Below are positions 45,948 through 58,609 of a stretch of 64,000 nucleotides of DNA, piece after piece. The stretch is taken from contig NC_080425.1 of NCBI RefSeq assembly GCF_029873635.1, positions 39,683,390 to 39,747,389 on the forward strand. The letters are read 5' to 3'. Below the pieces are notes generated by a model that saw only the letters and a list, made by a program, of their open reading frames with translations, did no database searches and was not told the origin of the DNA. Made by a program: the position numbers and the translations under genes. This DNA comes from Malania oleifera (lineage: Eukaryota > Streptophyta > Magnoliopsida > Santalales > Ximeniaceae). Position 1 is the stretch's first letter, and each line of letters opens with the position of its first letter.

Positions 45948-47664
45948 CATTTAATGTTGCTTGAAAGAGATGTGTTATTTCATGTATATATGGTGTGATT
46001 GGATTTTTGACATGATGTGCTCCAACTTTTTATTTGAGTTGAGAATGGATTGAAGTGAACAGAAATTGAAAGAGCCTTATTAATGAATCCAACGATGGAT
46101 GCTATAAAGGGATGTATTAGCACCCCCTATTGGCTTTTTTGAAGTGAGGGAAGTCTTGCGTTCTACATTGAAATACAAAGGAATGCAAGGTGAAAACAAT
46201 GTTAAATGGAAAGGTAATGTTAATCAAAATGAAGGACTATGAATGTGGGTTGGTGATTATACATAACTTAGCAAATATTATTCGTAGAGTAGGTGTGTAG
46301 AGGGTGCTAGTTCCTTCTTCTCATATAAATGTACTCCCAAATTTGAACTTTTGTATGTAGACCTTCGACTATTGACTATTTGGACCCCAGGAATAGCTAG
46401 TGGATCTTTAAATTAATAATAATTAAACAGGTGTTCTAACCTCACCTAGGTTAAAGAAGGTTAGTGGCGACTTCATTGACATATTTTTGACTCACATCTC
46501 ATTCCCCAATTCTTAATTTCAAAATATCTCATTTCGAGTTCATCGTCTATGTCAAGGTAGTTTAGAGATTCACCAAGGTAAAGGTGCCTTTAGCACGTGT
46601 TGATAGTGATGGCAAGAAAATACTTTTTGTTTTCTTAAGTAAGAAAGTTTGTCGAACTTTCATCAATGGCTAATATGGTATGTAAAGGCTTTATTTACTA
46701 CGAGTACTAGCGTTAGCGCAATGAAACTACTAATCAAATAGAAGATTCAACTAAAGTGAGCCAAAGGGCTTTCGTGAAGATCTATTTAACTTTTGTGAAA
46801 GAAGATGTCAAAGAGCTAGGTCGATCAATCAACCAAGCTAGACATTTAGGCTCTCTCCTTTTCCTTATCATAAGCTTTTGTTTCCTCCTCTTCCCATTCT
46901 ATTGATCAAAATCACTCAGCATGCCAAATTAGAATTCGATTCTAACTTACCTCCCTTCACTTATTTGTGAAAGCCTTATGCCTCCCCTTACCCCTCCCCC
47001 ATCATCCCCTACGCTTTTTTTCATCCACTTGTCATGGTTTTCCGCATCAACTTTATGCACTTTGTTGGGCTCATGAGTACAGAATGTAATAGAGGTGGTG
47101 GGCACTCATATACCACTTAAAACGGTCTTTGTTTGGTTGTCGAATGCTAAGAGGTATTGTACCATTATTCTACTCATGGTAACCAACATACCCATTCCCT
47201 TGGTCTATCACTTGTAAAGTATCGCAAGTTGCATGAATGCTTTAGACCTTAATATGATTGTACAAACTTCTTTTAGGTTATATTTGGTTTGCAAAATAAC
47301 TATTTCACAAACTAAGATGAAATTCAGTAAAAATTTAAGAAACAGAGGGAATAGATATTCTTTGTATATTTCTTATTATGTCGTTCAACATGCAACAAAA
47401 AAAGAATAGAAATTCTCATAGTAAAATTTGAAAATAATTATTTCTTCTCTAGTCCTTGTTATGGACTCAAAAAAATTTTTAAATTATTATTTATTTTATG
47501 ATAACAACAATGTCTCTTCTATAACTAATTGTAAGTATCCTATTATAATTAATCTATTTTTAAGGGAATAAGCATTTTGTGAATTAAAAGTAACCTTATT
47601 TTGTTTTTCAATCATATAATAGTAATATCCCATATTAATCAAAGTTTGAAACCTTTCTGACTTA

Positions 47665-47764
47665 GCTTTTTGTTTTTTCGGTTCTTATATACACTCTATG
47701 TAATAAAAAGATCTAGTTTTTGTTTTTTCAGTGCTTATATACACTTTATGTAATACAAAGATCT
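47665..47764. repeat. Two 50-bp tandem units
   Basis: Units 47665-47714 and 47715-47764 both read TTTTTGTTTTTTC(G/A)G, then CTTATATACACT(C/T)TATGTAAT and AAAGATCTAG. A third partial start TTTTTAC follows. Confidence 0.85.
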
Positions 47765-48054
47765 AGTTTTTACAAAGTAGACCGGCATCTTAGGTTATTT
47801 GTTCAATACTTCTCATGTGGCTCTCTTTTTTATTCGTAGGAGCCGTGAGTTTTTTAGCTCTTTCTGCTTTTCTTTCTTTATTGAATTTTGTGCTAAAATT
47901 TCAATATTTTAGAATGAAAAATTTCAGCCAATACATGAATCAGATTTTCTCCTACTCATCCAACTGTGAAGTTGCGTATGCATATTTGATTTGCCCATGT
48001 GTGTAATTGATTTTGTGTTCTTCCATTTTATTCTCTTTCTTCCTCTCAAGTTGT

Positions 48055-48372
48055 TTTAGGTTCTATTTGAAATTCGGAAAATACTAAGGAAAGAAAAGAA
48101 AATTTTGAAAGAATTCGCATTTTCTTATTTGATTGTCAAGAAAAGTGAAAAAGAAAATAAAAAATATATCAAATCTATAAACAAAATTTTGATTCTACTT
48201 ACCATTAATATCTGATTTTTTCATATTTTGAGTCATATTAAAATAAACCTTCATTTTTAATAGTGTTTAACATAAAAGGAAAACACAATAATAGAAAATG
48301 GGTTTCCTCCTCCTTTTCCTTTTCCTTTCCATTTACCAAGTAAAATCGTTGAACCAAACGAACCCTTAGCGT
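48055..48372. mobile_element. Possible MITE
   Basis: Begins AGGTTCTATTTGAAATTC and ends GAACCAAACGAACCCTTAG, so the reverse complement of the right end starts CTAAGGGTTCGTTTGGTTC. The ends are imperfect inverted repeats (GGTTC-x-TTTG). About 315 bp, A/T-rich, non-coding, as for hAT or PIF-type MITEs. Target duplication unclear. Confidence 0.4.
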
Positions 48373-48629
48373 GCACTGTTTTATTTCACTTAATAAAAAA
48401 AAAAATTAATGTCACCTGTGAGATTTTAAATTTGTATTTGTATTAAATTTGGATAAGATAATTGAATTGAAATCTGCCCATGACCACGTAAATCTAAATC
48501 CAAGATCTAAAATCTATACTCTCAAACGCAGAGTGATTAAATTTTCAAATCTTTTGGCTCCTCATCTTCTCCTACTCAGCATCTGATGATTTGTTTTTCA
48601 TGACAATTCTACGTTTACAAATTGAACGT

Positions 48630-48950
48630 TTCTCCATGACAGGGCAATACTCCACGATTCAATAAAGCCAAACAGAAAATGAAGGTGATGGAACAACCTC
48701 AGTCGGTGTTCTTAGTAATCCTACTCCCTTTACGTGAGAATTAAGCCGGGCAGAAGGAAGTTCTGAATGGATTGGCTGCCCAGTGGTTGATGTGCCACTG
48801 TACCTTGCTGCGTGCAAGTAAAGGAGTGTGAAGTGGATGAATATGGTGGCACAGCATTCTTCAATTATGTTTCGTTAATGAGCCTGCAAGACGTATTCGG
48901 GAGCAAGTGCAGGTTTATGGGTCGTGCAAGTCCTCTGATGCAGCATCATA
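48630..48950. other. GC-richer unrecognised segment
   Basis: This stretch differs in base composition from its AT-rich surroundings. One plus-strand frame reads ECEVDEYGGTAFFNYVSLMS without a stop for about 45 codons. I do not recognise it. It may be a fragment of a host exon or of a transposon. Confidence 0.25.
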
Positions 48951-51900
48951 TTCATAACATTTAAATATTACCCATGAATTTACAAATGAATGCATTTCAA
49001 ATTAAAGAATTTGAAGAAGATATGTCAAATTCAAATTTGGGTTTCCAATCACAGCTTTAAATTATATCATTCTTCTTTAAAATTCCAAAAAAATAATAAA
49101 TAATAAATAATAATAATCAAACCCTTTATTTAGCCTATTAGTCAATGGAACAACTTTCAATGATATCAACTTGACAGAGATCAGATGGTTCCGTTTGCAA
49201 TCAATTGAACTTGGAATTTTTTCCAACTCAGTTGTAATAAATACATATATACACAAAAACAATAAAAACAAAGGCATTACATAATTGAGATTTTTCTGCT
49301 TAATTGGCATTACAAATTGAATTTTTTTTTTCTTTCTTGTAGGGGGAAGGAGAAATTAATGATCGATATAGAGATCAGATGCATTCTTTCCAAATCAATA
49401 CCCAAGCTAAATGATTTCAAATGTATTTGCTGAGGTTTTAAAGAAAAAGGTAATCATTTTTAAAGACATTTTTTCAATTAAAAAACATATCAAATGCATT
49501 TAATATATTGATTTCTATTAATAACACAATAACCAAAAAATTTACCAAGAAATTCAGTGGTCATGATAGAACCACTATGTGACTCATTACGTTTTGGTTA
49601 AATCTCATATGACATTCATATAATCTTTGCAAAATTATTAAAAATATTTTGGACAATTTTTTATTTTTATTTTTTTCAAATTTTAGAAATTTAAAGAATT
49701 TTTTAAAATTTTTTATGAATTTTTATTGGAAATTATTTTAATTTTTAATTTAAAAAACTTATATACGCAATGATTTGATCCAATAGTGGATTCTTTGAAT
49801 TAAAGTACTGGCACAAGTTAACTGAATTTCTACTTTCTAACTCAGCCAATAACAAAAATTAAATAGTAACACACTAACATCGTACCTATTTCCCTAAGCC
49901 TATCTAACAAGATTTAAGCTTAAAATATCCTTATATGCCCATAATCCCATACCGACCACGAGAAATCATGATAGATCATTAAAAGAGCATGCACCATTAT
50001 TAAAACATTATAAGGTTGATGATTCCCACCAAGAATTTGATAGCCAACTTGAATGTCCAATTCTGTAATATCCACTCAACAATAATCCCAAAATATTTGC
50101 TCTTTAAATGATTAATATATCCAAGTTAATTACGTATTTATAAAATATCAACTCAATTCATTCTCCTAAGGATAGTAAGGGACGGGACTAAAGAAAAAGC
50201 CATAAAATCTTTCATTTATCTATCATTATGGACATTATTTTTCTACAGAAAATACTACCACAAAGGGTTATATTTCAATCGAGATACCTGAACAGGATAA
50301 GATATTTTATGAAAATATAATTTCTTAATAATCTTTTCTACTTCAATAGAAAATTTGATAAGCCAATGATTTAATCTGCTTCTTCACATCCATTATGCAA
50401 AGCATATGGTCATTGATAGAAGAATCATGGTATACATTTTACTGGTGGAATAATGATCTCGATCAATTCAGTTCAAGTATTATAGACTTTGGCCCAATCC
50501 TACTCCGTCATAAAAAGCTCTTGATTGAAGCCTAAAGCATTCTTGCATATACCCAAGATCTCCCTACCCAATGTGCCGAAGGTGACATTGTGACACAGGA
50601 GGTAGATTGGAGAGTTGTGGTATATTAAAAAGCAGCTAGGCAGTTGCATTAGAAGCGAAAGAGCAGTGCAGTGACAAGCCTAAACTATTAGTCGCATATA
50701 CCTCACAATTATATTGGCCTTGGCTTATTCCCACACCCAAAAACATGGTGAGATCAGGATCCATAAAGGACTTCACACAATAAAATTTCTCCTATAGACG
50801 TTTCCTTCTCAGTATGTATTCTAGAATCACAGCGCACCCACTGCTCACAGGAAAAGAGAACTGAGTCTAGAGAAATAAGTTGTACCACTGGCAATGCTGA
50901 CACCTTCAATTCATTGCTACTAGGTAAGTAAGCCCACATCATAACCCACAAATCCACTATATGCTAACCATGTTCTCAACCCCAAAAATCCTCTTTTATT
51001 GATATTAATTCATGACCCATGTAAATGCATGCTCACGAGGAAAGGTACCATACAAGCATAACCAGTAGAGCAGCAGATTCAAGTTTGGAAGCAGCTGCTG
51101 GAGTCGAATTATAATAACAATACTAAAAGAAGACCAGAAGGCACTATACCCAAAAAAAAAATTTCAGTTACTTCAGTTTTGCAAACAGCCTTGGCGCAAC
51201 CTGTATTAGATTACAAAATGGCTTCAGTAGCAAGTCAGAACAGTGTACTAACTTTCATTAAAAAAATAATGAAGGCTTACGCATTTGTCAACACACTGCC
51301 AATAATCAAAATATTGTCCAGTGCAGTGCTTGTTCCCTGTTTCATCACCTTCAATCCTCTTAACACATGCCTAGGTACATGGGAGACATTCATATTAGAA
51401 ACTTCATACTGCAGCTCCTCCATGCAACATAAAAACTATGTTCTACTTATCAGTAGGTAAATAAATAAATAAAAACTATGCTCAAGAAGAAAATGAGATT
51501 TAGTAACGAAAAGATGATTGACTATTAATGCATAAACTCGAGCAAAAATACCAAGAGAGATACAATTGTGTCACCATATACCAAAAATGGTGGTGTATTT
51601 AATTTCCAGGGTAATTGGCTGACTTCGTCAAATGATTAAAAACCTAAAGCTTAAAAGGAAACATGGCCTTCACCAATCATTTGCTGAATTCAGAAATCAG
51701 CTCAACAAGATTACATGACTACATGACTAACTAAACAAAATACATAAATATCTAACAATATATGAACAAGAACAAAACTTGTATATCTTGTTTTGGACCA
51801 GTTATGTCTCTTGCTATTAAAATGCAGAAAATTTAACAAATTCTTAACAAATAATTTGTGCGAAAAAATAAATCAGCAACTATTCTCAAATACCAACATG

Positions 51901-52140
51901 TTGCAAATTTAAGAATAAGTCACAACTAGAGATGCATTAGGATCAAGGAAATAATTCAAGACTGCACCCAAGATGATACAAACAGTTTGGAGATTATTGT
52001 CAAAATTTTGCTCAAATAAGCACAGACGCACATCCCACAACTATACATAAAATTGACATTCAACTAAACATTAAATGTCAAGCTCGCAGGTAACCATTAA
52101 GAGTACCATATTTTTAAAAAAAATTAGGGAAGATATTTGA

Positions 52141-52619
52141 CAAAAGCTAACTCATGGGGTGAGGCTTTCCCTCACACTTAATAACTGACCACCAGCCCCT
52201 TCCACAACCAATGTGGGATAACCCAACAATCTCCCCCTCATGCATCGAAATCTCTCCCGGCAAGGCAACCATCGGGGAGAATGTTGAACCAAGGCTTTGA
52301 TAGTAGTGTTGGGAGGTCTAGGGTCTTCTCAACCTCAAAAGCTAGCTCATGGGGTGAGGCTTTCCCTCACACTTAATAACTAACCACCGACCCCTTCCAC
52401 AACCGATGTGGGATAACCCAACAATCTCCCCCTCACACATCGGGATCTCTCCCGGCAAGGCAACCATTGGAGAGAATGTTGAACCAAGGCTCTGATATTA
52501 GTGTTTGAAGGTCTAGGGCCTTCTTAACCCCAAAAGCTAACTCATGGCGTGAGGTTTTCCCTCGCATTTAATAACTGACCACCAGCCCCTTCTACAATCA
52601 ATGTGGGAACCCAACCATT
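52141..52619. repeat. 195-bp tandem repeat, 2.45 copies
   Basis: Units start CAAAAGCTA(A/G)CTCATGG at 52141, 52336 and 52531, exactly 195 bp apart. Each holds GAGGCTTTCCCTCACACTTA, CCACAACC(A/G)ATGTGGGATA and CCCGGCAAGGCAACCAT. The third copy stops after about 88 bp, where the 5' LTR of element C begins, so C inserted into, or recombined at, the third unit. Confidence 0.92.
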
Positions 52620-53134
52620 TGTTGGTATATGCACGCAACGCCCACCTCCCATGAGTTGAAAGGCGCATTTACCTCACATACGGCTCAGATGAGGTCGAAG
52701 TGGTAGCCCACAATGGGTACTATAAAGACAGAAGACTTCCCTTCCGAGGGTCTAGGGGTAGTGCCCCCACAGGGGTTTGGGGGCAGCGCCACCAGTGGGG
52801 GCTTATGGGGGGCAACACCCCCCAGACGGCGAGGTTCGAGGACTATTGGCAAGCCGCGACCACCAACCAAAGTAGGTAAGCCGCCCATGTGATTTTTCCC
52901 CAAGATAGAGGCTATTAATGGAACCCCCCCCCCCCCACCCCCCCACCGAAGCTAAGCACACAACCTCCACTACAAGTTGTGTCATTCTTCTGTTTCTCTA
53001 CTTCTTGTCCTTTTTCCATTGAAGCTCATCTAGTGAGCGCATGGTCCGACTAATTGTTGTAATCTGATTGTTACAATAAAAGTTTGTTTGGTCACTTCAA
53101 CTGTTTCTTCTAATAGATCTTGGTGTTGTTTACA
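52620..53134 (+). repeat. 5' LTR of element C
   Basis: 515 bp, TG...CA. Contains a TATA-like region followed by a C-rich run (CCCCCCCCCCCCC at 52924-52936 and more to 52945), then GTTGTGTCATTCTTCTGTTT and the end GGTGTTGTTTACA. Confidence 0.88.
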
Positions 53135-53190
53135 TGGTATTAAGCTAAGGGCAATTGAGAAGAAACAACTATAATTGTTGAGACGTTGCA

Positions 53191-54003
53191 ATGGCAAGAG
53201 CTTCATCTTCAATTGTTGCATCTCCTCCAGCACTTCGGATACATCCGCCAGCGTTCACAGAAGGAAAGCTAGATGGCACGAACTACACTTTGTGTAAGTT
53301 CAAGATTAGTGCTATTCTAGATACATATGAATTACTTGATATAGTTCAAGCTATGGATCTAGAACCAGTTGACACGCCTGATCCCACCAATCCTAAGATG
53401 ATCATCCCTCCAGATGTTGCCCTTGTCAAAGCATGGAAGAGACAGAATGCAGATACACTTTGTGTTATTGTCACAAGTGTATCTGATTTTGTACTAACGT
53501 TGATCCAGCACACATCCAAGGCTTCAGATGCATGGAGTCGTCTGAAGAATCAATATGAAACAACATACCAAACACGCATCCAGAACTTGGAGAATCAACT
53601 TGTTGCAAAAAAACTACATGATGGAGAACTGGCAGAAATATTCATCACCGGAATAAAAAATCTATATGATCAAATGGCGGCAATTGGCATAGCAAAGACT
53701 AGTGAGGAGTTAGCTTGAAGATGTATTCGAGTTCTGCCATCAAAGTATGACAATCTGGTAACTGCACTTAACACGCAGATTAGAACTCCTGCACTAACTT
53801 TTGAAGAATTTTGTGCCTTACTACTGGAGGAGGAAATGAGGCTAAGAACAAGGGAACCTAAAAGCAGTAGTGCTTTCACTATGAGGATCAAGGGCAAGGA
53901 GAATAATGATGAAAAGAAGAAGGGAAAGAACAAGAAGAGATTTTCTGGTTCATGCTACTACGACAATAAAAAAGGGCATGCGGTCAAGAATTTCAAAAAA
54001 TGA
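53191..54003 (+). pseudogene. Element C gag
   Basis: Opens at ATG 53191 (MARASSSIVASPPALRIH) and is open for 175 codons until TGA at 53716, then continues in the same frame to TGA at 54001. Copia capsid features: KLDGTNYTLCKFKISAIL, an AWSRLKNQYET-like block, LENQLVAKKLHDGELAEIF and LPSKYDNLVTAL after the stop. The nucleic-acid-binding knuckle reads CYYDNKKGHAVKNFKK: the second and last cysteines are missing. Confidence 0.83.
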
Positions 54004-57000
54004 ATCCACGATGAAAAGAATGGCACTTTAAAGCCCACGTGGAATGTCAGAGAGGTAGCAAATTGTGTTGAACCAGAATTAGATCTCTTCATGGTAACAC
54101 AAGAGATGTGCTCAATTGCTTATACAGTACCAAGAGATAGCTCATGGGTACTAGACAGTGGAGCTTCCCGACACATGACCAGCAAAAAGGATTTGTATGG
54201 TTCCCTTAAGCCTATACATGAACCTATGAATGTGATTGTCGGAAATAATGCAATGTGTCTAGTGGAGGGCACTGGATCAATTTCCCTTAAGACCACGAAT
54301 GGTCAAGATAAAACCCTTTCAAATGTGTTATATGTTCCTCAAATTAAGAGGAATCTGTTATCTGTATCTGCTATCACTAACTGTGACTATGAAGTACGAT
54401 TTATGAAAACAAAAGCTAAGATCATCAATAGCAATGGCAGCATAGTTGGTGAAGGTATTGGAAAGAATAACATGTATGAGTTTGTGGCACTTACTGCATC
54501 TGCTGGTGATAGAACTAGCAGACTTTGGCATGAAAGGTTTGGACACATCTCCTATGCAGTTTTAAGCGAGATGCAAAAAAAGGAAATGGTGGTTGATATG
54601 CTTATAGTAGTTGATACTACAGAACCTTGTGAAGCTTGTATGTTGGGCAAGCAACATCATATGGAATTTCCACAAGAGAGCAACAATAAGTTAAGGTTTC
54701 CTCTAGAGCTGGTGCATGCAGATCTTTGTGGTAAAATGTGTACTCCTGCACTACGAGGATCTCTTTACTTTATGTTGCTAGTCGACGATTAGTAGATAAA
54801 TGTGGGTGTATTTTCTTCGTGATAAGGCTGGGGTCTTGTAAAATTTAAGGTGTTGCATAAACTTGTTGAAAATAAGATAGGTTTGCAGCTAAAGAAACTT
54901 CAAACAGATCGAGGAGGCAAGTTCATCTCATAGGAGTTCAACAGATATCGCAATGCATTTGGCATCAGGTGCCAATTGACGGAACTCAATTTCCACAACA
55001 AACTAGTGTTGTGTGGAACATCGAAATCGCACTGTGATGGAGATGGCCAGAGCAATGATGAAGGCACAAGATCTATCAAATTCGTTTTGGGCAAAAGCTG
55101 TTAATATAACTATGTATATTCTAAATCGATGCTTCACTAGAACTTTGGGGACATAACACCTCATGAGGCCTACTCTGGTAAGAAAGCCTCGATCTCTCAT
55201 CTCAAAACATTTGGTTGCAAATGTTTCGTGCATGTTCCTAATGAAAGACGAAGGAAGTTAGATGACAAGAGTCGAAAGTGCATCTTCTTGGGATACAATA
55301 CAGAGTAAAAGCCATATCATATGATGTAAAGGCAAAGAAGATTGTCACCAATCGAGATGTGGTATTTGATGAGGACCACGCTCAGTGGGAGATAAAGATC
55401 GGCCCACTTTATCATCAACCGATAAAGTAACCTACCAAGTGTCTCTCTCAGAGCAACAGATTGAAATGAATGATGGAGAAATTCAAAACCAGCCTGTTGC
55501 ACCAGTAGCACCTGTTCAGAACCCACACCCCAGGTGCGTGCAACAACTCTTTGACAAATGCAATCCATAACCAGTGAATCAAAGTTCAAAACCTGATGGA
55601 CCTCGAAGGTCAAAAAGAATAGAGAAGCAACAACGATCAGTAGAACACTTAGTAAAAATGGCCTTAATGGCTAAAATAATCAGCACATTTAAGGAACTAA
55701 GTAACCTAGATGAAGCATTGGATAATCCAAAATGGAGAACAGCAATGGAAGATGAATATGAAAGTATCATTGAAAATGATATTTGGGAGATTGTGGACCG
55801 TCCCCCTCATAGGAAGGTAATGGACACAAAGTGGATATGGAAGGCAAAATACAAGGTGATGATACTTTAGAGAAGTACAAAGCTCGCCTTGTTGCACAAG
55901 GATTCTCTCAAGTGAAAGGTGTTGATGTTACTGAAACCTTTGCACCAACAGTTCGCATGGAAACAATCTGTCTGGTTTTCACTACCACTGCACGTAGAAG
56001 ACGAGTACTATTCCAAATGAATGTGAAGTCTGCATTCCTCAATGGTTATCTAAAAGAGGAAGTATATGTGATGCAACCACCTGGATTTGAACTCTCAAAT
56101 TCAGATAACAAAGTGTACAGGTTGAAGAGAGCCTTGTATGGGCTAAAACAAGCTCCTAGAGCTTGGTACTAGAGAATTGATTCATTCTTTACAAATTATG
56201 GATTTTGTAGAAGTACTTCTGATGCAAATTTATATGTACTAAAAGAGAATGGGATGTATGTAATAATAGTACTATATGTAGATAATCTTGTACTTATAGG
56301 TGACCACGAGGAGAAGATCAACAACATCCAAGAAGACCTATGCTCAGAATTTGAGATGACAGACTTGGGACTACTACACTTCTTCTTGGGCATTGAAGTG
56401 TGGCAACAACCAGGAAACTAAAAGAGAATGGGATGTATGTAATAATAGTACTATATGTAGATAATCTTGTCCTTATAGGTGACCACGAGGAGAAGATCAA
56501 CAACATCCAAGAAGACCTATGCTTAGAATTTGAGATGACGGACTTGGGGCTACTACACTTCTTCTTGGGCATTGAAGTGTGGCAACAACCAGGAAAGATC
56601 TTTATCTCTCAGCAATGTTATACTGAAGAGATATTGAAGACATTTGGGATAGCAGAATGCACTCCAGTTATTACTCCAATGGAGGTAAATATGAAGCTCT
56701 CTATTGAAGATCCTTTTCCACTAGTTGGTATGAAGAAGTACAAAAGCCTGATTTAGAGTTTGGTGTACCTGTGCAACACAAGGCATGATATCAGTTTTAC
56801 AATTAGCATTCTGAATAGATTTGCAAATAAGCCACGAGAAAAACATTGGAAGGCTAGAATAAGGGTTCTCAAGTATATAAAAGGGACTCTTCATTTGGCA
56901 TCTCTTATCATTTAGGTAACTCCATAATTGGACATTGTGACTCTAATTGGGCTGGAGACATTTATTTCAGAAAGTAAAAAGCAGCCAATAGTATCGCTAT

Positions 57001-57250
57001 CCTCCACAGAAGCTGAGTACAAGTCAGCTTGTTTCATCTCATGTGAAGCTGTCAGTATTAGAAGACTTCTTACAAATATTGGGATGACAACAAATATTGC
57101 AACTCTAATTTACTGTGACAATCAAAGTTGTATAGCCATCACTAAGACCTTGATGTTCCATGCAATTGGGATCCAGTATCACTACATATGAGAACTCATT
57201 GAGGATGAGGTTGTAGAGATGGAATATTGCCCAACAGAAGATAATCATAT
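54004..57250 (+). pseudogene. Element C pol (PR, IN, RT, RNase H)
   Basis: Protease WVLDSGASRHMTS near 54148-54186. Integrase zinc finger RLWHERFGHISYAVL and CEACMLGKQHH, then LLVDD followed by stops at 54790. The integrase core continues broken (FVFWAKAVNITMYILNRCF-like near 55085-55130). RT from 55574: KWRTAMEDEYESIIENDIWE, ARLVAQGFSQVKGVDVTETF, RVLFQMNVKSAFLNGYLKEE (Asp to Asn at the first catalytic position), [24 protein letters not shown] (second catalytic YVDD is YVDN). RNase H part near 56930-57250. A 179-bp duplication breaks the RT. Confidence 0.87.
56239..56596 (+). repeat. 179-bp tandem duplication inside RT of element C
   Basis: Units 56239-56417 and 56418-56596 both begin CTAAAAGAGAATGGGATG and end GTGTGGCAACAACCAGGAAA. 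They cover the YVDN catalytic region. Only about four differences. 179 is not divisible by three, so the frame shifts. Confidence 0.93.
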
Positions 57251-57356
57251 AGATATCTTTACCAAAGCCTGGGGTAGTTCCGACTTCCAAAAGCATCGTG
57301 ATGCTTTTGCTATTGGTCCAAGAGCTTAGTTCACTATAGGTGGACATTGAGGGGGG

Positions 57357-57937
57357 TGTTGGTATATGTGTGCAATGCCCACCTCTCATGAGTCAAAAGG
57401 CACATTTACTTGACATACGGCTCAGATGAGGTCGAAGGTGTAGACCACAATGGTACTATCAAGACAGAAGACTTGCCTTTGCGAGGGTCTAGGGGTAGCG
57501 TCCCCAGTGGCGATCCGAGGGCAATGCCACCGGTGGGGGATTATGAGGGGTAAAGCCCCCCCTCCCCCCCCAAACGGCGGGGTACAGGGGCTACTGGCAA
57601 AACGGTATGGCCTATCTAGCATAAATGGCAGCCACCATCCATGTTTGGTGAGCCGCTGCCACCCACCATGGTAGGTAAGCTGCCCACGTGATTTTGCCCC
57701 AAGCCAAAGCTATAAATTTAGACCCCCCCCCCCCCCCAAAAAGAAAAAACCAAAGCTAAGTACACAACCTCCATTGCAAGTTGTGTCATCTTCTGTTTCT
57801 CTACTTGTTGTGCTTTCGCCATTGAAGCTCATCTAGTGAGCGCATGCTTGGACAAATTGTTGTAATCTGATTATTGGAATAAAAGTTTGTTTTGTCTCTT
57901 CAACTATTTTTTCTAGCAGATCTTGATGTTGTTTACA
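57357..57937 (+). repeat. 3' LTR of element C
   Basis: 581 bp. A TATA-like GCTATAAATTTAGA at about 57708-57721 is followed at once by 15 C (57723-57737). Ends TTGATGTTGTTTACA. It has an additional segment (about 57602-57665, GGCAGCCACCATCCATG...) not present in the 5' LTR. Confidence 0.88.
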
Positions 57938-58585
57938 ACAGTAAATAAGGACACCGAAATTTTATGTGGAAAACCCTCCAATGAGAAGGTAAAAAGCACA
58001 AGGCGCACCAAGCAAAAAAAAAAAAAAATCCAATATAATAAAGGGACTTACCAAAATAGCAGTCCCAAATTTTTTCCCAAATTTGAGACACCCAACATAC
58101 AAAAAAAGAGGTACAAGGAACTTTTAGATAAATCCCAAGCCCAAAAAGTTACCCTCACAATTTTTACACCACACTCACAAGGGATGGAACACCTCTCACA
58201 AACACACTCCTAATAGTGCTCCAAGAAATTCTCACACAGCAGCTCCCCCTTGTGTTCCTGCTCTCTCTTGTGATCTCTTCTCTCGGTGCATCAAGACCTA
58301 AGCAGAATGCCTCTATTTATAGAGACGTTGAGCCCAAAAAGTGAGAAACTATGCTTTCACATGGAGTCTACTTTTCTTCCTCATCCATATGCTCCTTATT
58401 TATTGTTTTCATTAAGCAAAATTGCTATCACCCAATCACGCACCAGCCTCCTTTGTTGAAAATTGCTCAATCATTAAATGAGCGTGGGTAGACATTAGTC
58501 TACCATAATGAGCTAGATTCCAAAAACATACAAAAACATTATGTTGTTTCAGTTGTTGTCCATTATAATGGGCTGGACCCCAACA
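57938..58585 (-). repeat. LTR of a different retrotransposon, inverted arm 1
   Basis: Read on the minus strand it begins TGTTGGGGTCCAGCCC and includes CTATAAATAGAGGC, a typical LTR TATA box, then GGGAGCTGCTGTGTGAGA, and ends GGTGTCCTTATTTACTGTTG directly against the 3' LTR of element C. About 80-85% similar by eye to the plus-strand copy at 58953-59587. No internal coding region, so probably a solo LTR. Confidence 0.78.
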
Positions 58586-58609
58586 AGACTATGATTATTT
58601 GGAAGTCAT

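Larger units (their letters stand above)
45948..52140. other. Six kilobases without a recognised gene
   Basis: AT-rich intergenic DNA. Contents I can name: a 50-bp tandem pair at 47665-47764, a MITE-like block at 48055-48372, a (TTTCC)n stretch within it, a (TAA)n microsatellite at about 49087-49117, and a GC-richer segment at about 48630-48950. The longest frames are under 95 codons, with no domain or splice context. Confidence 0.6.
52620..57937 (+). mobile_element. Copia element C with both LTRs
   Basis: 5' LTR 52620-53134, primer-binding-like TGGTATTAAGCTA directly after it, gag, pol in copia order, polypurine tract TTGAGGGGGG at 57347-57356 and 3' LTR 57357-57937. The LTRs share termini TGTTGGTATATG...TTGTTTACA but differ by many substitutions and about 65 extra bp in the 3' copy, so the insertion is old. 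No matching target duplication: CCATT on the left, ACAGT on the right. Confidence 0.9.
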
